41,263 bases of DNA, taken from NCBI GenBank assembly GCA_036351255.1, contig JAZBOS010000024.1, forward strand, positions 1 through 41,263. The letters are read 5' to 3'. The stretch comes from Bacteroides sp. GTDB lineage: Bacteria; Bacteroidota; Bacteroidia; Bacteroidales; UBA7960. This document shows, piece after piece, positions 1-7,357 of the stretch (its first letter is position 1; every line of letters starts with the position of its first letter). A model generated the notes under the pieces. It saw only the letters and a list, made by a program, of their open reading frames with translations, was not told where the DNA came from and made no database searches. A program made the translations under genes and the position numbers.

Positions 1-41
1 ACATTCTTCAATTCTTCCAATCTGATTTCTCCTTTCTTCTT

Positions 42-368
42 TTAATTTGAAACCGCCTTTAACCCCACAATGGATCCTATCAAAGTAGCCAGGAAGAATA
101 TCCTCAGAAAGGTAGCCGGCTCCTTAAACACCAGGATGCCCAGCAAGGCGGTTCCCACGGCCCCAATGCCGGTCCATACCGCATAAGCGGTACCTATGGG
201 CAGGGTTTGGGTGGCCTTGATCAGCAAGGCCATGCTGATCAAAAGGGTTATGCCAAACCCGGCATACCACCAGTACATCTCGCTCCCGGAGGTTATTTTG
301 GCTTTCCCCAGGCAGAAGGCAAATGCCGCTTCAAACAAACCTGCTATGATCAGGATAATCCAGTTCAT
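42..368 (-). CDS. SMR-family small multidrug/guanidinium exporter (SugE/Gdx-like)
   Basis: This 108-residue protein has four predicted membrane helices, the usual size of small multidrug resistance transporters, which work as antiparallel dimers exchanging protons for cations. The membrane-embedded glutamate E13 lies in GLFEAAFAF. The segment PIGTAYAVWTGIGAVGTALLG (residues 57-77) matches the SugE/Gdx subgroup closely, so guanidinium export is more likely than broad drug export. Position 16 is Phe, where Gdx proteins usually have Trp, so specificity may be altered. The gene is the last of three on this strand. It begins 26 bases after the tautomerase stop and no promoter is seen in the gap, so cotranscription is likely. 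Family is secure; substrate is inferred. Confidence 0.88.
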   Translation of the reverse strand: MNWIILIIAGLFEAAFAFCLGKAKITSGSEMYWWYAGFGITLLISMALLIKATQTLPIGTAYAVWTGIGAVGTALLGILVFKEPATFLRIFFLATLIGSIVGLKAVSN

Positions 369-394
369 GCTTTTTTTCTGTTGATTTTTATCCC

Positions 395-598
395 TTACTT
401 TCCCTGATCACGCTTAAACTTTTCTGCCAGCATTTCACCTGCACTGGCAATGCTCTCCACAGGGGTTTCATGGAATACCACTACGATAGGTTCCTTGGGG
501 ATTCCCGTTATCCTGCTCAGCTCATCGGTAAAAACCCTGGCAATCTCGGCTTTTCTTGCATAGCCCTGGGGCGTGATCTCAATGGTGATAATCGGCAT
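395..598 (-). CDS. 4-oxalocrotonate tautomerase-family protein
   Basis: This 67-residue protein starts MPIITIEITPQG. Removal of the start Met would expose the N-terminal proline that is the catalytic base of the tautomerase superfamily. Length and the beta-alpha-beta pattern fit 4-oxalocrotonate tautomerase, which isomerises enol and keto acids as an oligomer of small subunits. The Arg11 and Arg39 that bind substrate in the classical enzyme are not clearly present: the residues around 38-40 are Val-Val-Val after Pro-1 numbering. Activity on oxalocrotonate is therefore doubtful. The gene lies between an antiporter (75-base gap) and an SMR exporter (26-base gap) on the same strand. Fold is well supported; the physiological substrate is unknown. 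Confidence 0.82.
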   Translation of the reverse strand: MPIITIEITPQGYARKAEIARVFTDELSRITGIPKEPIVVVFHETPVESIASAGEMLAEKFKRDQGK

Positions 599-673
599 TT
601 TTCCTTTAATTTTTCAGTGACCTTTAAACGATTTCCTTTAATCATGAAGTCTGGGGGTATGATCATACCATGG

Positions 674-1885
674 TCAGCATAGCTCCCCCGCTTTTTTGAG
701 AAAAAACCTTGAGGATATGGGTCCAATAATTTCATGGATCAGGGCTGCGCCAATGACTACCCCCATGATCATGGAAGCAGTGTCCTTAAATACAGGATCT
801 GCCGTCAGAATAAGCGCCAGACCAATCACGATGCCTCCCTGCGGGATAAGACCTCCTGCCGTATATTTCTTGACGGCCGGACTCGCATGAACTATTTCCG
901 AACCTACATACATGCCCGAAAATTTTCCGATCATCCTTGCAAGGATATAGATGATTATCAGCACATAACTTCCTGTGAAGGAAGACAGTTGGAGGTGAAG
1001 CCCCGATAGGGTAAAAAATATCACGAAGATCAACTCATCCGTATAACGTTCAATCAGCTTGAATATCTTTTCCGAAATGGGATTGAAATTTGAAACGACC
1101 GCGCCGAGGGCTATGGTGGAGAGCAGGGACTCAAAGCCGAAAAGTTCTGAGATGCCGTAGCTTAGTAATATCAGGCTAAAGGTCAGGACGATCAGGCTTC
1201 CTTCGGGTTGGTCCTTGAAGAATTTTATGGTCACATTGAACAATAATCCCATGATTCCACCTATCGCAATAGCCCCGCCAATGCCTGAACCGAGGTTCAA
1301 TAGCGTCTTTCCGAAATCCAGTTCTGTTTTTCCCAGGAAAAATGCCGCGAAGGCCATAACCAGCGTGTAAATGGTGATTCCAACAATATCATCAAAGGCC
1401 GCAATCTCCAGGATGGTGGAGCTGACCTCTCCACGGGCTTTGTATTCGTGAATAACGGCTAAGGTGGCAGAAGGATCGGTGGGGGCGGCCAAGGATGCAA
1501 GCACAAGACTGACGGCTATTATAACATAAAGGGAATCAAAGGTCTTGAAGACCAGGGAAAGACTGAGAAACAGAAAAAGGAAAACGGAAATGAAGGCAAA
1601 TACCGATTCAAACAGCGTAAGAAAAATCACTTTTTTGCCAGAGGCCCTGAGTTTGCTGGCCGATAAGGAACCTCCTATTGAAAAGGTTATGAAGGATAAG
1701 GAAACCGAAAGCAAGGGATCTGTATGATCAACAAAGTCATTAGTCATTATTCCCACCAAGTCTGGATTTAACAAAATACCTGCCAGGATGTATCCTGATA
1801 TTTTTGGTAGTTTTATCTTTTCGGCCAGTTCTCCGAAAATATATCCCGTGAAAATTAATAGTCCAATGCTCAGAATTTCATTCAT
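674..1885 (-). CDS. Cation/proton antiporter, CPA2 (Na+/H+ exchanger) family
   Basis: This is an inner-membrane protein of 403 residues with about twelve hydrophobic helices, typical of monovalent cation/proton antiporters of the CPA superfamily. The motif APTDPSATLAV includes T136-D137, which fits the unwound helix of these transporters. The pair D165-D166 in AAFDDIVGI corresponds to the ion-binding ND/DD motif; two acidic residues suggest electrogenic exchange. No TrkA-N/RCK regulatory domain follows, unlike KefB/KefC. The frame opens with a TTG at 1894, but the ATG at 1885 (MNEILSIG) is the better start. The gene heads a likely operon with the tautomerase and the SMR exporter. The transported ion cannot be read from sequence. 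Confidence 0.9.
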   Translation of the reverse strand: MNEILSIGLLIFTGYIFGELAEKIKLPKISGYILAGILLNPDLVGIMTNDFVDHTDPLLSVSLSFITFSIGGSLSASKLRASGKKVIFLTLFESVFAFISVFLFLFLSLSLVFKTFDSLYVIIAVSLVLASLAAPTDPSATLAVIHEYKARGEVSSTILEIAAFDDIVGITIYTLVMAFAAFFLGKTELDFGKTLLNLGSGIGGAIAIGGIMGLLFNVTIKFFKDQPEGSLIVLTFSLILLSYGISELFGFESLLSTIALGAVVSNFNPISEKIFKLIERYTDELIFVIFFTLSGLHLQLSSFTGSYVLIIIYILARMIGKFSGMYVGSEIVHASPAVKKYTAGGLIPQGGIVIGLALILTADPVFKDTASMIMGVVIGAALIHEIIGPISSRFFLKKAGELC

Positions 1886-1902
1886 AATTTGCAATTGATT
1901 TT

Positions 1903-1910
1903 CAAAGATA
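1903..1910 (-). promoter_or_regulatory. Candidate -7 promoter box for the antiporter operon
   Basis: On the minus strand the sequence reads TATCTTTG, an exact match to the Bacteroidetes TAnnTTTG element, 17 bases before the ATG at 1885. No TTG is found at the expected -33 distance, so only half of the promoter is supported. Confidence 0.4.
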
Positions 1911-2018
1911 TATAAACTTGCCCATTATTGAATGGCCTTTTGATGGGAGTTGAATTGGCTGGGGAGATGGCTCCCGCACTCCCGGCAGACCATTCCCCTG
2001 GAATGGAAGGCCTGGGGG

Positions 2019-2073
2019 TGGTCTTCTCCGTGCCAAGTCCGTACCAAGTCCGTTCCGTCTCCGTTCCAGGGCT
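2019..2073 (+). repeat. Degenerate 11-bp tandem repeat, locus A
   Basis: From 2030 the sequence falls into consecutive 11-base units: GTGCCAAGTCC, GTACCAAGTCC, GTTCCGTCTCC, GTTCCAGGGCT. A weaker unit, TGGTCTTCTCC, precedes them at 2019-2029. The first two differ at one base. The same kind of unit, with the same period, recurs at 25913-26011. Function is unknown. Confidence 0.7.
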
Positions 2074-2286
2074 GTATTTTTTCGAGAGGGAAACGGACTA
2101 AATACGGCGCAGGAGCGAAGGGTGAAAAGACTTAGTAGGGAGCAGGTATGTCCTAAGGGAAGGAATGATCCTTCGCCCGGCACAAAAAATCGCTGGGATG
2201 GTGCTGACATTTTGTGAGGGATGCATTTTTCCATCCATTTTTTTCTTCCCTGGAGGAACGGGTTTTTAATCAATGCCTAAAAATTC

Positions 2287-2294
2287 TAACTTTG
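2287..2294 (+). promoter_or_regulatory. Candidate -7 promoter box for the phospho-sugar mutase gene
   Basis: TAACTTTG matches the Bacteroidetes TAnnTTTG element exactly and lies 45 bases before the start codon. A T-run at 2263-2267 lies at the -33 distance but lacks the G of TTG, so the upstream element is imperfect. Confidence 0.5.
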
Positions 2295-2339
2295 GGGTAA
2301 ACAAGGCAGGGCTATGGCCTGCCCAAAAACACCAAGGCT

Positions 2340-4079
2340 ATGAATAAAGTGGATGCAGCAGTGCTGGAGCGCGCCCGGAAATGGCTGGGCGAATCGTTTG
2401 ACGAGGATACCCGCAACCAGGTGAAGACGCTGATGGACAATGACCCCGTGGGGCTGACCGAGGCTTTTTACCGCGACCTGGAGTTTGGCACCGGGGGCTT
2501 GCGCGGCATCATGGGTGTGGGCACCAACCGGATGAACAAATATACCGTGGGTATGGCCACCCAGGGACTGGCCAATTACCTGAAACAGTGCTTCCCCGAT
2601 GTGCCTCAGATCAGCGTGGCCATTGCCCACGATTGCCGCAACAACAGCGCCTACTTTGCCGAGATTTCGGCCGAGATCCTGTCGGCCAACGGGATGAAGG
2701 TATACCTGTTTGAAGGGCTTCGTCCTACCCCCGAGCTGAGCTTTGCCGTGAGGGAAAAGGGCTGCCAGAGCGGCATCGTGATCACCGCTTCGCACAACCC
2801 TAAGGAATATAATGGTTACAAGGTTTACTGGGATGATGGTGGACAGCTGGTGGCGCCCCACGACAAGAACGTGATCAGCGAAGTGCTAAAGATCACCTCG
2901 GTCGACCAGGTGCGGTTTGAACGCGTGGACGAGAACATAGAGATGCTTGGCGAAGCCATGGACCGCCTGTACCTCGAGCGGATGAAGGCCTATTCACTGG
3001 CGCCCGAAAACAACCTGAAGCATCGCGACATGAAGATCGTCTTTACGCCCATACATGGCACGGCGGTGAAGCTGGCGCCGGCTGCATTGAAAGCTTTCGG
3101 TTTTAAAAACGTCTATCACGTGCCCGAACAGGATGTCACCAGCGGCGACTTCCCTACGGTGCATTCGCCCAATCCCGAGGAGCCTGCCGCCCTGAAGATG
3201 GCCCTCGATAAGGCCCGCGAAGTGAATGCCGAGCTGGTGATGGCTACCGACCCCGACGCCGACCGCGTTGGGATAGCCGTGAAAGACCTCAAGGGTGAAT
3301 TTGTGTTGCTCAATGGAAACCAAACCGCCTCCCTGCTCATCAGCTACATCCTGGGGCAGTGGAAGGCCAAGGGCAAGCTTAAGGGTAAGGAATTTATCGT
3401 CAAGACCATTGTCACCAGCGAGCTGTTGAAAAAGATCGCTGACAAACATGCAGTGGAGTGCTTCGACGTGCTGACGGGCTTTAAATACATTGCCGAGATC
3501 ATTCGTAAGCTTGAAGGGGAGAAGATCTTCATTGCAGGGGGCGAGGAGAGCTATGGATACCTGGTGGGCGACTATGTTCGCGACAAGGACGCCATCATCT
3601 CGTGCTGCTTTGTGGCCGAGGCCGCTGCCTGGGCCCGCGAGCAGGGCAAGACTTTGTATGAGACCCTCATTGACCTTTATGTTGAAAACGGCTTTTATCT
3701 CGAGAAACTGATCTCCATCACCAAGAAAGGCAAGGCCGGGGTAGAAGAGATACAGGCCATGATGGAGGGCTTTCGCAAAAACCCGCCCGTGCAGATTCAG
3801 GGCGTGAAGGTGGCCGAATTCAAGGACTTCCTGAGCTCGAAGTGCATTGACTATGTGCAACGCAGGGAAGTCACCATCGACTTACCCAAGTCGAATGTGC
3901 TGCAGTTTTTCCTCGAAGATGGCAGCAAGCTCACCATGCGGCCTTCGGGCACCGAGCCCAAGATCAAGTTCTATTTTGGCGCTAAGGGCAAGCTAGGCAA
4001 GGCGGAAGACTTTGAGCAAACCAACGCCCAGCTTGAGGAAAAGATCAAAGGCATCATCGCCTCGCTGAAGCTGGAATAA
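2340..4079 (+). CDS. Phospho-sugar mutase (phosphoglucomutase/phosphomannomutase)
   Basis: This 579-residue cytosolic enzyme belongs to the alpha-D-phosphohexomutase superfamily, which interconverts hexose 1- and 6-phosphates through a phosphoserine. All four active-site elements are present: the phosphoserine loop TASHNP (S151), the metal-binding loop DPDADR (D304, D306, D308), the sugar-binding loop GGEESYGY (residues 400-406) and the phosphate-binding loop RPSGTEPK (534-541). The length fits the long phosphoglucomutase-2-like/PgcA group found in Bacteroidota, rather than the 450-residue GlmM type. Glucose 1-phosphate supply for glycogen and nucleotide sugars is the probable role. Codons are visibly richer in G and C at third positions than in the antiporter next door. 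Glucose versus mannose preference is not decided. Confidence 0.93.
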   Translation: MNKVDAAVLERARKWLGESFDEDTRNQVKTLMDNDPVGLTEAFYRDLEFGTGGLRGIMGVGTNRMNKYTVGMATQGLANYLKQCFPDVPQISVAIAHDCRNNSAYFAEISAEILSANGMKVYLFEGLRPTPELSFAVREKGCQSGIVITASHNPKEYNGYKVYWDDGGQLVAPHDKNVISEVLKITSVDQVRFERVDENIEMLGEAMDRLYLERMKAYSLAPENNLKHRDMKIVFTPIHGTAVKLAPAALKAFGFKNVYHVPEQDVTSGDFPTVHSPNPEEPAALKMALDKAREVNAELVMATDPDADRVGIAVKDLKGEFVLLNGNQTASLLISYILGQWKAKGKLKGKEFIVKTIVTSELLKKIADKHAVECFDVLTGFKYIAEIIRKLEGEKIFIAGGEESYGYLVGDYVRDKDAIISCCFVAEAAAWAREQGKTLYETLIDLYVENGFYLEKLISITKKGKAGVEEIQAMMEGFRKNPPVQIQGVKVAEFKDFLSSKCIDYVQRREVTIDLPKSNVLQFFLEDGSKLTMRPSGTEPKIKFYFGAKGKLGKAEDFEQTNAQLEEKIKGIIASLKLE

Positions 4080-4108
4080 AATTTTCTTCCTGCTTAAAAA
4101 GCATATTT

Positions 4109-4151
4109 AAACCTTCCTACCTTTGCGCGATTATTTTAGGAAGGTTTTTTT
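4109..4151 (+). terminator. Rho-independent terminator after the phospho-sugar mutase, overlapping the next promoter
   Basis: An 11-base perfect inverted repeat, AAACCTTCCTA at 4109-4119 and TAGGAAGGTTT at 4137-4147, has a 17-base loop and runs into a T-tract to 4151. It lies 30 bases after the mutase stop. The loop region also carries the -7 box of the following gene. Confidence 0.65.
4118..4125 (+). promoter_or_regulatory. Candidate -7 promoter box for the DUF486 gene
   Basis: TACCTTTG is an exact TAnnTTTG match 32 bases before the ATG at 4158. It overlaps the left arm and loop of the terminator hairpin. The upstream element is weak: TTA rather than TTG near 4094. Confidence 0.4.
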
Positions 4152-4157
4152 ATTGCT

Positions 4158-4487
4158 ATGCGAACAATATTATTGCTGCTGATTTCCAACGTCTTTATGA
4201 CGTTTGCCTGGTACGGGCATCTGAAGTTTGAACACGTAGCATTATGGAAGGTCATCTTCGTGGCCTGGTTCATTGCCTTTTTCGAATACATCTTCCAGGT
4301 GCCTGCCAACCGGATCGGCTACGGGCAATTCAATGCGGTTCAACTGAAAACCATGCAGGAAATCATCACGCTGGTGGTGTTCTCAGTCTTTTCCATCCTA
4401 TACCTGAAGGAGGATTTTCGCTGGAATTACCTGGTGGGCTTTATTCTGCTGGTGGCAGCGGCGTTTTTTATTTTCAAGAAGTGGTAA
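4158..4487 (+). CDS. DUF486 family small membrane protein (DMT-like)
   Basis: This 109-residue protein has four hydrophobic helices and matches the DUF486 family, small integral membrane proteins thought to resemble half of a drug/metabolite transporter. Family-like features are the N-terminal SNVFMTFAWYGHLK and the central polar stretch with QVPANRIG and QLKTMQE. No biochemical function is established for the family. The gene stands alone on the plus strand, between the mutase terminator and a convergent minus-strand gene whose stop codon is only 3 bases away, so the two must share their 3' region. Family assignment is good; function is unknown. Confidence 0.85.
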   Translation: MRTILLLLISNVFMTFAWYGHLKFEHVALWKVIFVAWFIAFFEYIFQVPANRIGYGQFNAVQLKTMQEIITLVVFSVFSILYLKEDFRWNYLVGFILLVAAAFFIFKKW

Positions 4488-4490
4488 GTA

Positions 4491-5096
4491 TTACCGGAAG
4501 AAACTCCTGGCCTTGCGCAGCGCTTCTTCGGCCTGCTCATCATCGGGGTTGGCGCGGTAGTTCTGGTAGGCTTCGATATAGTCAGGATGTTGGCGGAAAA
4601 GCACCTTCAGGCGGGTATTCACCGGGGTGATCCACATGGCCAGGCACAACAGCCCAAGGATGGCTGAACGTTGGTAGAACTGCCTGAGATATGGTCCGTC
4701 TTCGGGATTGAGCTTATGATAAACCAGGGTGAAGCCGGTGGCGAGCAAGGACAGGAAAAAGGCGAAGGCCAGCATAAAGTTCATCGCTTCATAAAAGAAA
4801 ACGGCATACAAGATGGCGATGGTGCAGAAGGAATACACCAGTCCCATGAGAATGCTGGAGGCGATCCTGAAGGGGCTGATTCTTTTCCGCGACTGGGGGG
4901 TGGCCAGGTCGCGCAGGGAGCGCCCCGAAAAGATAAAAAAGCCAAACCACATATAATAAATGGCCATCACCACCAGGGCGGTGATCAGCAGGCCGTTGAG
5001 CCCGGTGCCAAAGACCACGCGGTAAATCAAAAGCGCCAGGGTGACGAGCGCTCCGTAAAATTCTATTTTTTTGAATAAGGTATTGTTTTGTTCCAT
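4491..5096 (-). CDS. Hypothetical multi-pass membrane protein
   Basis: I do not recognise a named family. The 201-residue protein has about five hydrophobic segments (roughly residues 14-32, 34-56, 80-100, 105-125, 142-158). A soluble C-terminal tail of about 40 residues, rich in Asp, Glu, Arg and Tyr, contains PDYIEAYQNYRANPDDEQAEEAL and looks helical, perhaps TPR-like. The ATG at 5096 puts a short polar N-terminus before the first helix. It lies 93 bases downstream of murB on the same strand and could be cotranscribed, though no function connects the two. No TAnnTTTG box was found in the gap. It is convergent with the DUF486 gene. Confidence 0.7.
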   Translation of the reverse strand: MEQNNTLFKKIEFYGALVTLALLIYRVVFGTGLNGLLITALVVMAIYYMWFGFFIFSGRSLRDLATPQSRKRISPFRIASSILMGLVYSFCTIAILYAVFFYEAMNFMLAFAFFLSLLATGFTLVYHKLNPEDGPYLRQFYQRSAILGLLCLAMWITPVNTRLKVLFRQHPDYIEAYQNYRANPDDEQAEEALRKARSFFR

Positions 5097-5189
5097 CGGA
5101 CAATCCTGTTTCGCTATTGCTGTTGCTCAAGATACAAAAAAAATGAAGCCAGTTGGGCACTGGAAGTCATTTTTTGAAGGTTTTTCAGC

Positions 5190-6206
5190 TCAGACAATGT
5201 TGACTTCGGTTTCCAGCCTGACCCCAAATTGTTGGAGCACAGAGGCCTTCACTTTTTCTGAAAGGGCCAACAGGTCTTTCCCGGTGGCTTGACCATAATT
5301 GACCAGCACCAGTGCCTGCAGGGGGTGGATGCCGGCATCACCTTCGCGGTATCCTTTCCAGCCGGCCTGTTCGATCAGCCAACCAGCAGCCAGCTTTACG
5401 CCTGCGGGATCGGGGAAAGCTACGATTGCTGGGAATTCTTGCTTAAGTCCCTCGAACTGTTTTTGGCCAATGACGGGGTTTTTGAAAAAACTCCCGGCAT
5501 TGCCGGTTACGGCCGGATCGGGCAGCTTGCTGCGACGTATGCTGCAAACCACTTCGCGCACATCGGCGATGGTGGGGGCCGTGATGTTTCCTTGCTGCAG
5601 TCCGGATTGGATGGCCCCATAGCCCAGCTGCAAGCGGTGGTTTTTTTTGGTCAGCCAGAAGCTCACTGACAGGATCACATAACGGTTGCGCCCCTCGCGC
5701 TTAAAGATGCTGTCGCGGTAGCCAAAGCGGCAGGCTTCGCGCGAGAAGGTCACCCTGTTGCCGGTCATTTTGTCCCAGGCATCGAGCTGGTAAAAATGGT
5801 CCTTGAGTTCCACTCCATAGGCTCCGATGTTCTGGATGGGGCTGCTGCCCGCCTGCCCGGGAATAAGTGAGAGGTTCTCCAGCCCGCCCCAGCCCATGGC
5901 GACGCAATAGCCTACAAAGCCATCCCAGTCCTCGCCTGCGGCGGCCCTCACCAACACTTGTTCTTCCGTTTCGTTAAGAATGTCCACTCCGTGGATGCTG
6001 ACCTTGATGACCAGCCCGGGAAAGTCGCCGGTGAACAACAGGTTGCTTCCCCCACCCAGGATAAGATGAGGGGTGGTCTCCGGGGGGTATTGCGAAAAGA
6101 CCTTGTGCAGTTCCCCGGCCGAACTTACCTCAGCAAAATACCGGGCACGGACATCCAGCCCAAAGGTGTTCAATTTCTTTAAGGAATGATTTTCCAGGAT
6201 CTGCAT
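5190..6206 (-). CDS. murB: UDP-N-acetylenolpyruvoylglucosamine reductase (MurB)
   Basis: MurB is the cytosolic flavoenzyme that uses NADPH to reduce UDP-GlcNAc enolpyruvate to UDP-MurNAc, the second committed step of peptidoglycan synthesis. The 338-residue protein shows the FAD-binding segments GGGSNLL and SSPIQNIGAYGVE. R164 lies in CRFGYRDSIF, the proton-donor S239 in GNAGSFFKNP, and the C-terminal catalytic glutamate (E334) in LETEVNIV. The Tyr-containing insertion and overall length match the type I (E. coli-like) enzyme, not the shorter type II. The start is the ATG at 6206. A TACCTTTG box lies 27 bases upstream, so it probably has its own promoter after the sigma-factor gene. Confidence 0.97.
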   Translation of the reverse strand: MQILENHSLKKLNTFGLDVRARYFAEVSSAGELHKVFSQYPPETTPHLILGGGSNLLFTGDFPGLVIKVSIHGVDILNETEEQVLVRAAAGEDWDGFVGYCVAMGWGGLENLSLIPGQAGSSPIQNIGAYGVELKDHFYQLDAWDKMTGNRVTFSREACRFGYRDSIFKREGRNRYVILSVSFWLTKKNHRLQLGYGAIQSGLQQGNITAPTIADVREVVCSIRRSKLPDPAVTGNAGSFFKNPVIGQKQFEGLKQEFPAIVAFPDPAGVKLAAGWLIEQAGWKGYREGDAGIHPLQALVLVNYGQATGKDLLALSEKVKASVLQQFGVRLETEVNIV

Positions 6207-6232
6207 AGCAGTATATTTTTTTTAGCAGTGGA

Positions 6233-6240
6233 CAAAGGTA
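6233..6240 (-). promoter_or_regulatory. Candidate -7 promoter box for murB
   Basis: The minus strand reads TACCTTTG, an exact TAnnTTTG match, 27 bases before the murB start. No TTG occurs at the usual distance, so this is half a promoter only. Confidence 0.4.
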
Positions 6241-6389
6241 GGCCAATTGCGGTAAAAAGAGGCCTGAAAACTAGCAAAACCTGTTAGGGAAACGAGCTGT
6301 ATGAGATGACATATGCAAAAAGGGAGAGTCACTAGCCAAGGAGAGTCAAAAAACAGGTAAGCCACCTTGCCAGGAGGTGAGAGGAGTGA

Positions 6390-6414
6390 ATCTTTGGGAG
6401 GTAAAACCAAAGAT
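6390..6414. other. Short inverted repeat between the sigma factor gene and murB
   Basis: ATCTTTGG at 6390-6397 and CCAAAGAT at 6407-6414 form a perfect 8-base inverted repeat with a 9-base loop. No T-tract follows on either strand, so it does not read as a terminator; it could be a structured leader or an operator. Confidence 0.35.
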
Positions 6415-6421
6415 CATTTGC

Positions 6422-6449
6422 GAAAAACCAGCTTTCAGAGCCGTTTTTC
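6422..6449 (-). terminator. Possible weak terminator after the ECF sigma factor gene
   Basis: GAAAAAC and GTTTTTC form a 7-base inverted repeat with a 14-base loop, starting 23 bases after the sigma-factor stop on the minus strand. The stem is AT-rich and the T-run forms part of it, so efficiency is uncertain. Confidence 0.35.
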
Positions 6450-6471
6450 AAACAGAAAAAAGATAGCAACA

Positions 6472-7059
6472 TTAACGGGTCAGGATGATCTCTTTTTCAC
6501 TCACCATTTTTCTGAGGTTGATCAGCGCATAGCGCATACGCCCCAAAGCGGTGTTGATGCTCACGTTGGTCTGTTCGGCGATGTCCTTGAAACTCATATC
6601 CATGTAATGGCGCATCTTGAGCACTTCCTTCTGTTCCTCTGGGAGATATTCTACCAAGCGCTTCACATCGTCGTGAATCTGGGCAATGATAAGCTTGTCC
6701 TCGATGGTTTCCTCGTAGACCTTCAGGGTTTCAAACAGGTCGTAATCTTCGCTGTTCTCAACGTAGGGCATACGCTTTGACTTACGGAAGAAGTCGATGA
6801 TAAGGTTGTGGGCAATGCGCATCACCCAGGGCAGGAACTTCCCTTCCTCATTATAGGATCCGGCACGCAAGGTGTTGATCACCTTAATAAAGGTGTCCTG
6901 GAAGATATCCTCAGCCAGATGCTTGTCTTTTACGATGAGCAGAATATAGGAAAAGACTTTCCGCTGATGCCGTTTGATGAGTTCTTCTAATGAATCGTGA
7001 TCACCGTTAATGAACTGACGTATTAACTCCTGATCGCAGATTACGCGGTCATTATTCAT
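6472..7059 (-). CDS. ECF-type RNA polymerase sigma factor
   Basis: This 195-residue protein has the two-domain form of extracytoplasmic-function sigma factors. Region 2 (about residues 22-95) includes LAEDIFQDTFIKVI and the promoter-melting stretch FLPWVMRIAHNLIIDFFRK. Region 4 (about 130-185) has the helix-turn-helix MSFKDIAEQTNVSINTALGR that reads the -35 element. It directs core RNA polymerase to a set of stress or envelope genes. No anti-sigma gene is adjacent: the downstream gene is murB and the upstream gene is an acyl-CoA synthetase on its own terminator. Control may therefore be transcriptional, from the strong promoter at 7155-7185, giving a leader of about 90 bases. The regulon cannot be deduced here. 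Confidence 0.93.
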   Translation of the reverse strand: MNNDRVICDQELIRQFINGDHDSLEELIKRHQRKVFSYILLIVKDKHLAEDIFQDTFIKVINTLRAGSYNEEGKFLPWVMRIAHNLIIDFFRKSKRMPYVENSEDYDLFETLKVYEETIEDKLIIAQIHDDVKRLVEYLPEEQKEVLKMRHYMDMSFKDIAEQTNVSINTALGRMRYALINLRKMVSEKEIILTR

Positions 7060-7154
7060 AAATGCCTCCGGTATTTAAGAAAAAGAGTAAACGTCTATGC
7101 GATAATCAGTCCTCCATTTTTAGTTCGACATCGGGTTTGTTGCGAATAGCAAAG

Positions 7155-7185
7155 CAAATATAGATTAATTTTTTATTTCATTCAA
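7155..7185 (-). promoter_or_regulatory. Promoter of the ECF sigma factor gene
   Basis: On the minus strand, TTG (7185-7183) is followed after exactly 20 bases by TATATTTG (7162-7155), a full match to the Bacteroidetes housekeeping promoter. The predicted start near 7148 gives an untranslated leader of about 90 bases. Confidence 0.65.
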
Positions 7186-7279
7186 GAAAAAGATGCTTTT
7201 TAATTTTTTTAACATCCTCTAATGTGTCGATAAAGATATGTTTAACTATAACCAGAAAACCAATTGTAATTACGAGAAA

Positions 7280-7341
7280 AAAACAGGTGTTTTCTGCAAC
7301 GGGAAATGTGCGGTTTGGCCTATCACTGTTGCAGAAAACAC
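7280..7341 (-). terminator. Rho-independent terminator of the acyl-CoA synthetase gene
   Basis: A perfect 14-base inverted repeat, GTGTTTTCTGCAAC at 7287-7300 and GTTGCAGAAAACAC at 7328-7341, encloses a 27-base loop. On the minus strand it starts 16 bases after the synthetase stop and is followed by CCTGTTTTTTT. The loop is longer than usual. Confidence 0.7.
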
Positions 7342-7357
7342 TGCTGTATATCCTGGA

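Larger units (their letters stand above)
1886..2339. other. Intergenic region between divergent antiporter and phospho-sugar mutase genes
   Basis: This stretch of about 450 bases separates two divergent transcription units. It holds a -7 box for each side and an 11-base-period repeat near 2019-2073. Open frames exist here on both strands, but their translations are rich in Arg, Pro and Ser, have no recognisable domain and run through the repeat, so I do not call a gene. I see no RNA gene. Confidence 0.6.

Noticed and set aside
1902..2273. A 123-codon open frame on the minus strand between the antiporter and mutase genes
   Set aside because: Its translation is of skewed composition, has no domain and runs through the 11-base repeat; two promoter boxes also overlap it.
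2994..3860. A 288-codon frame antisense to the phospho-sugar mutase gene
   Set aside because: It lies wholly opposite a conserved gene with all active-site motifs; high GC at third positions makes such shadow frames common.
2340..4079. Phospho-sugar mutase considered as recently transferred because of GC-rich codons
   Set aside because: Several other genes here (alpha-2-macroglobulin, PBP1C) are equally GC-rich, and no mobile element or repeat border accompanies it.
7287..7341. Perfect inverted repeat considered as the ends of a small mobile element
   Set aside because: The interior is only 27 bases, there are no target duplications, and a T-tract in the right place explains it as a terminator.
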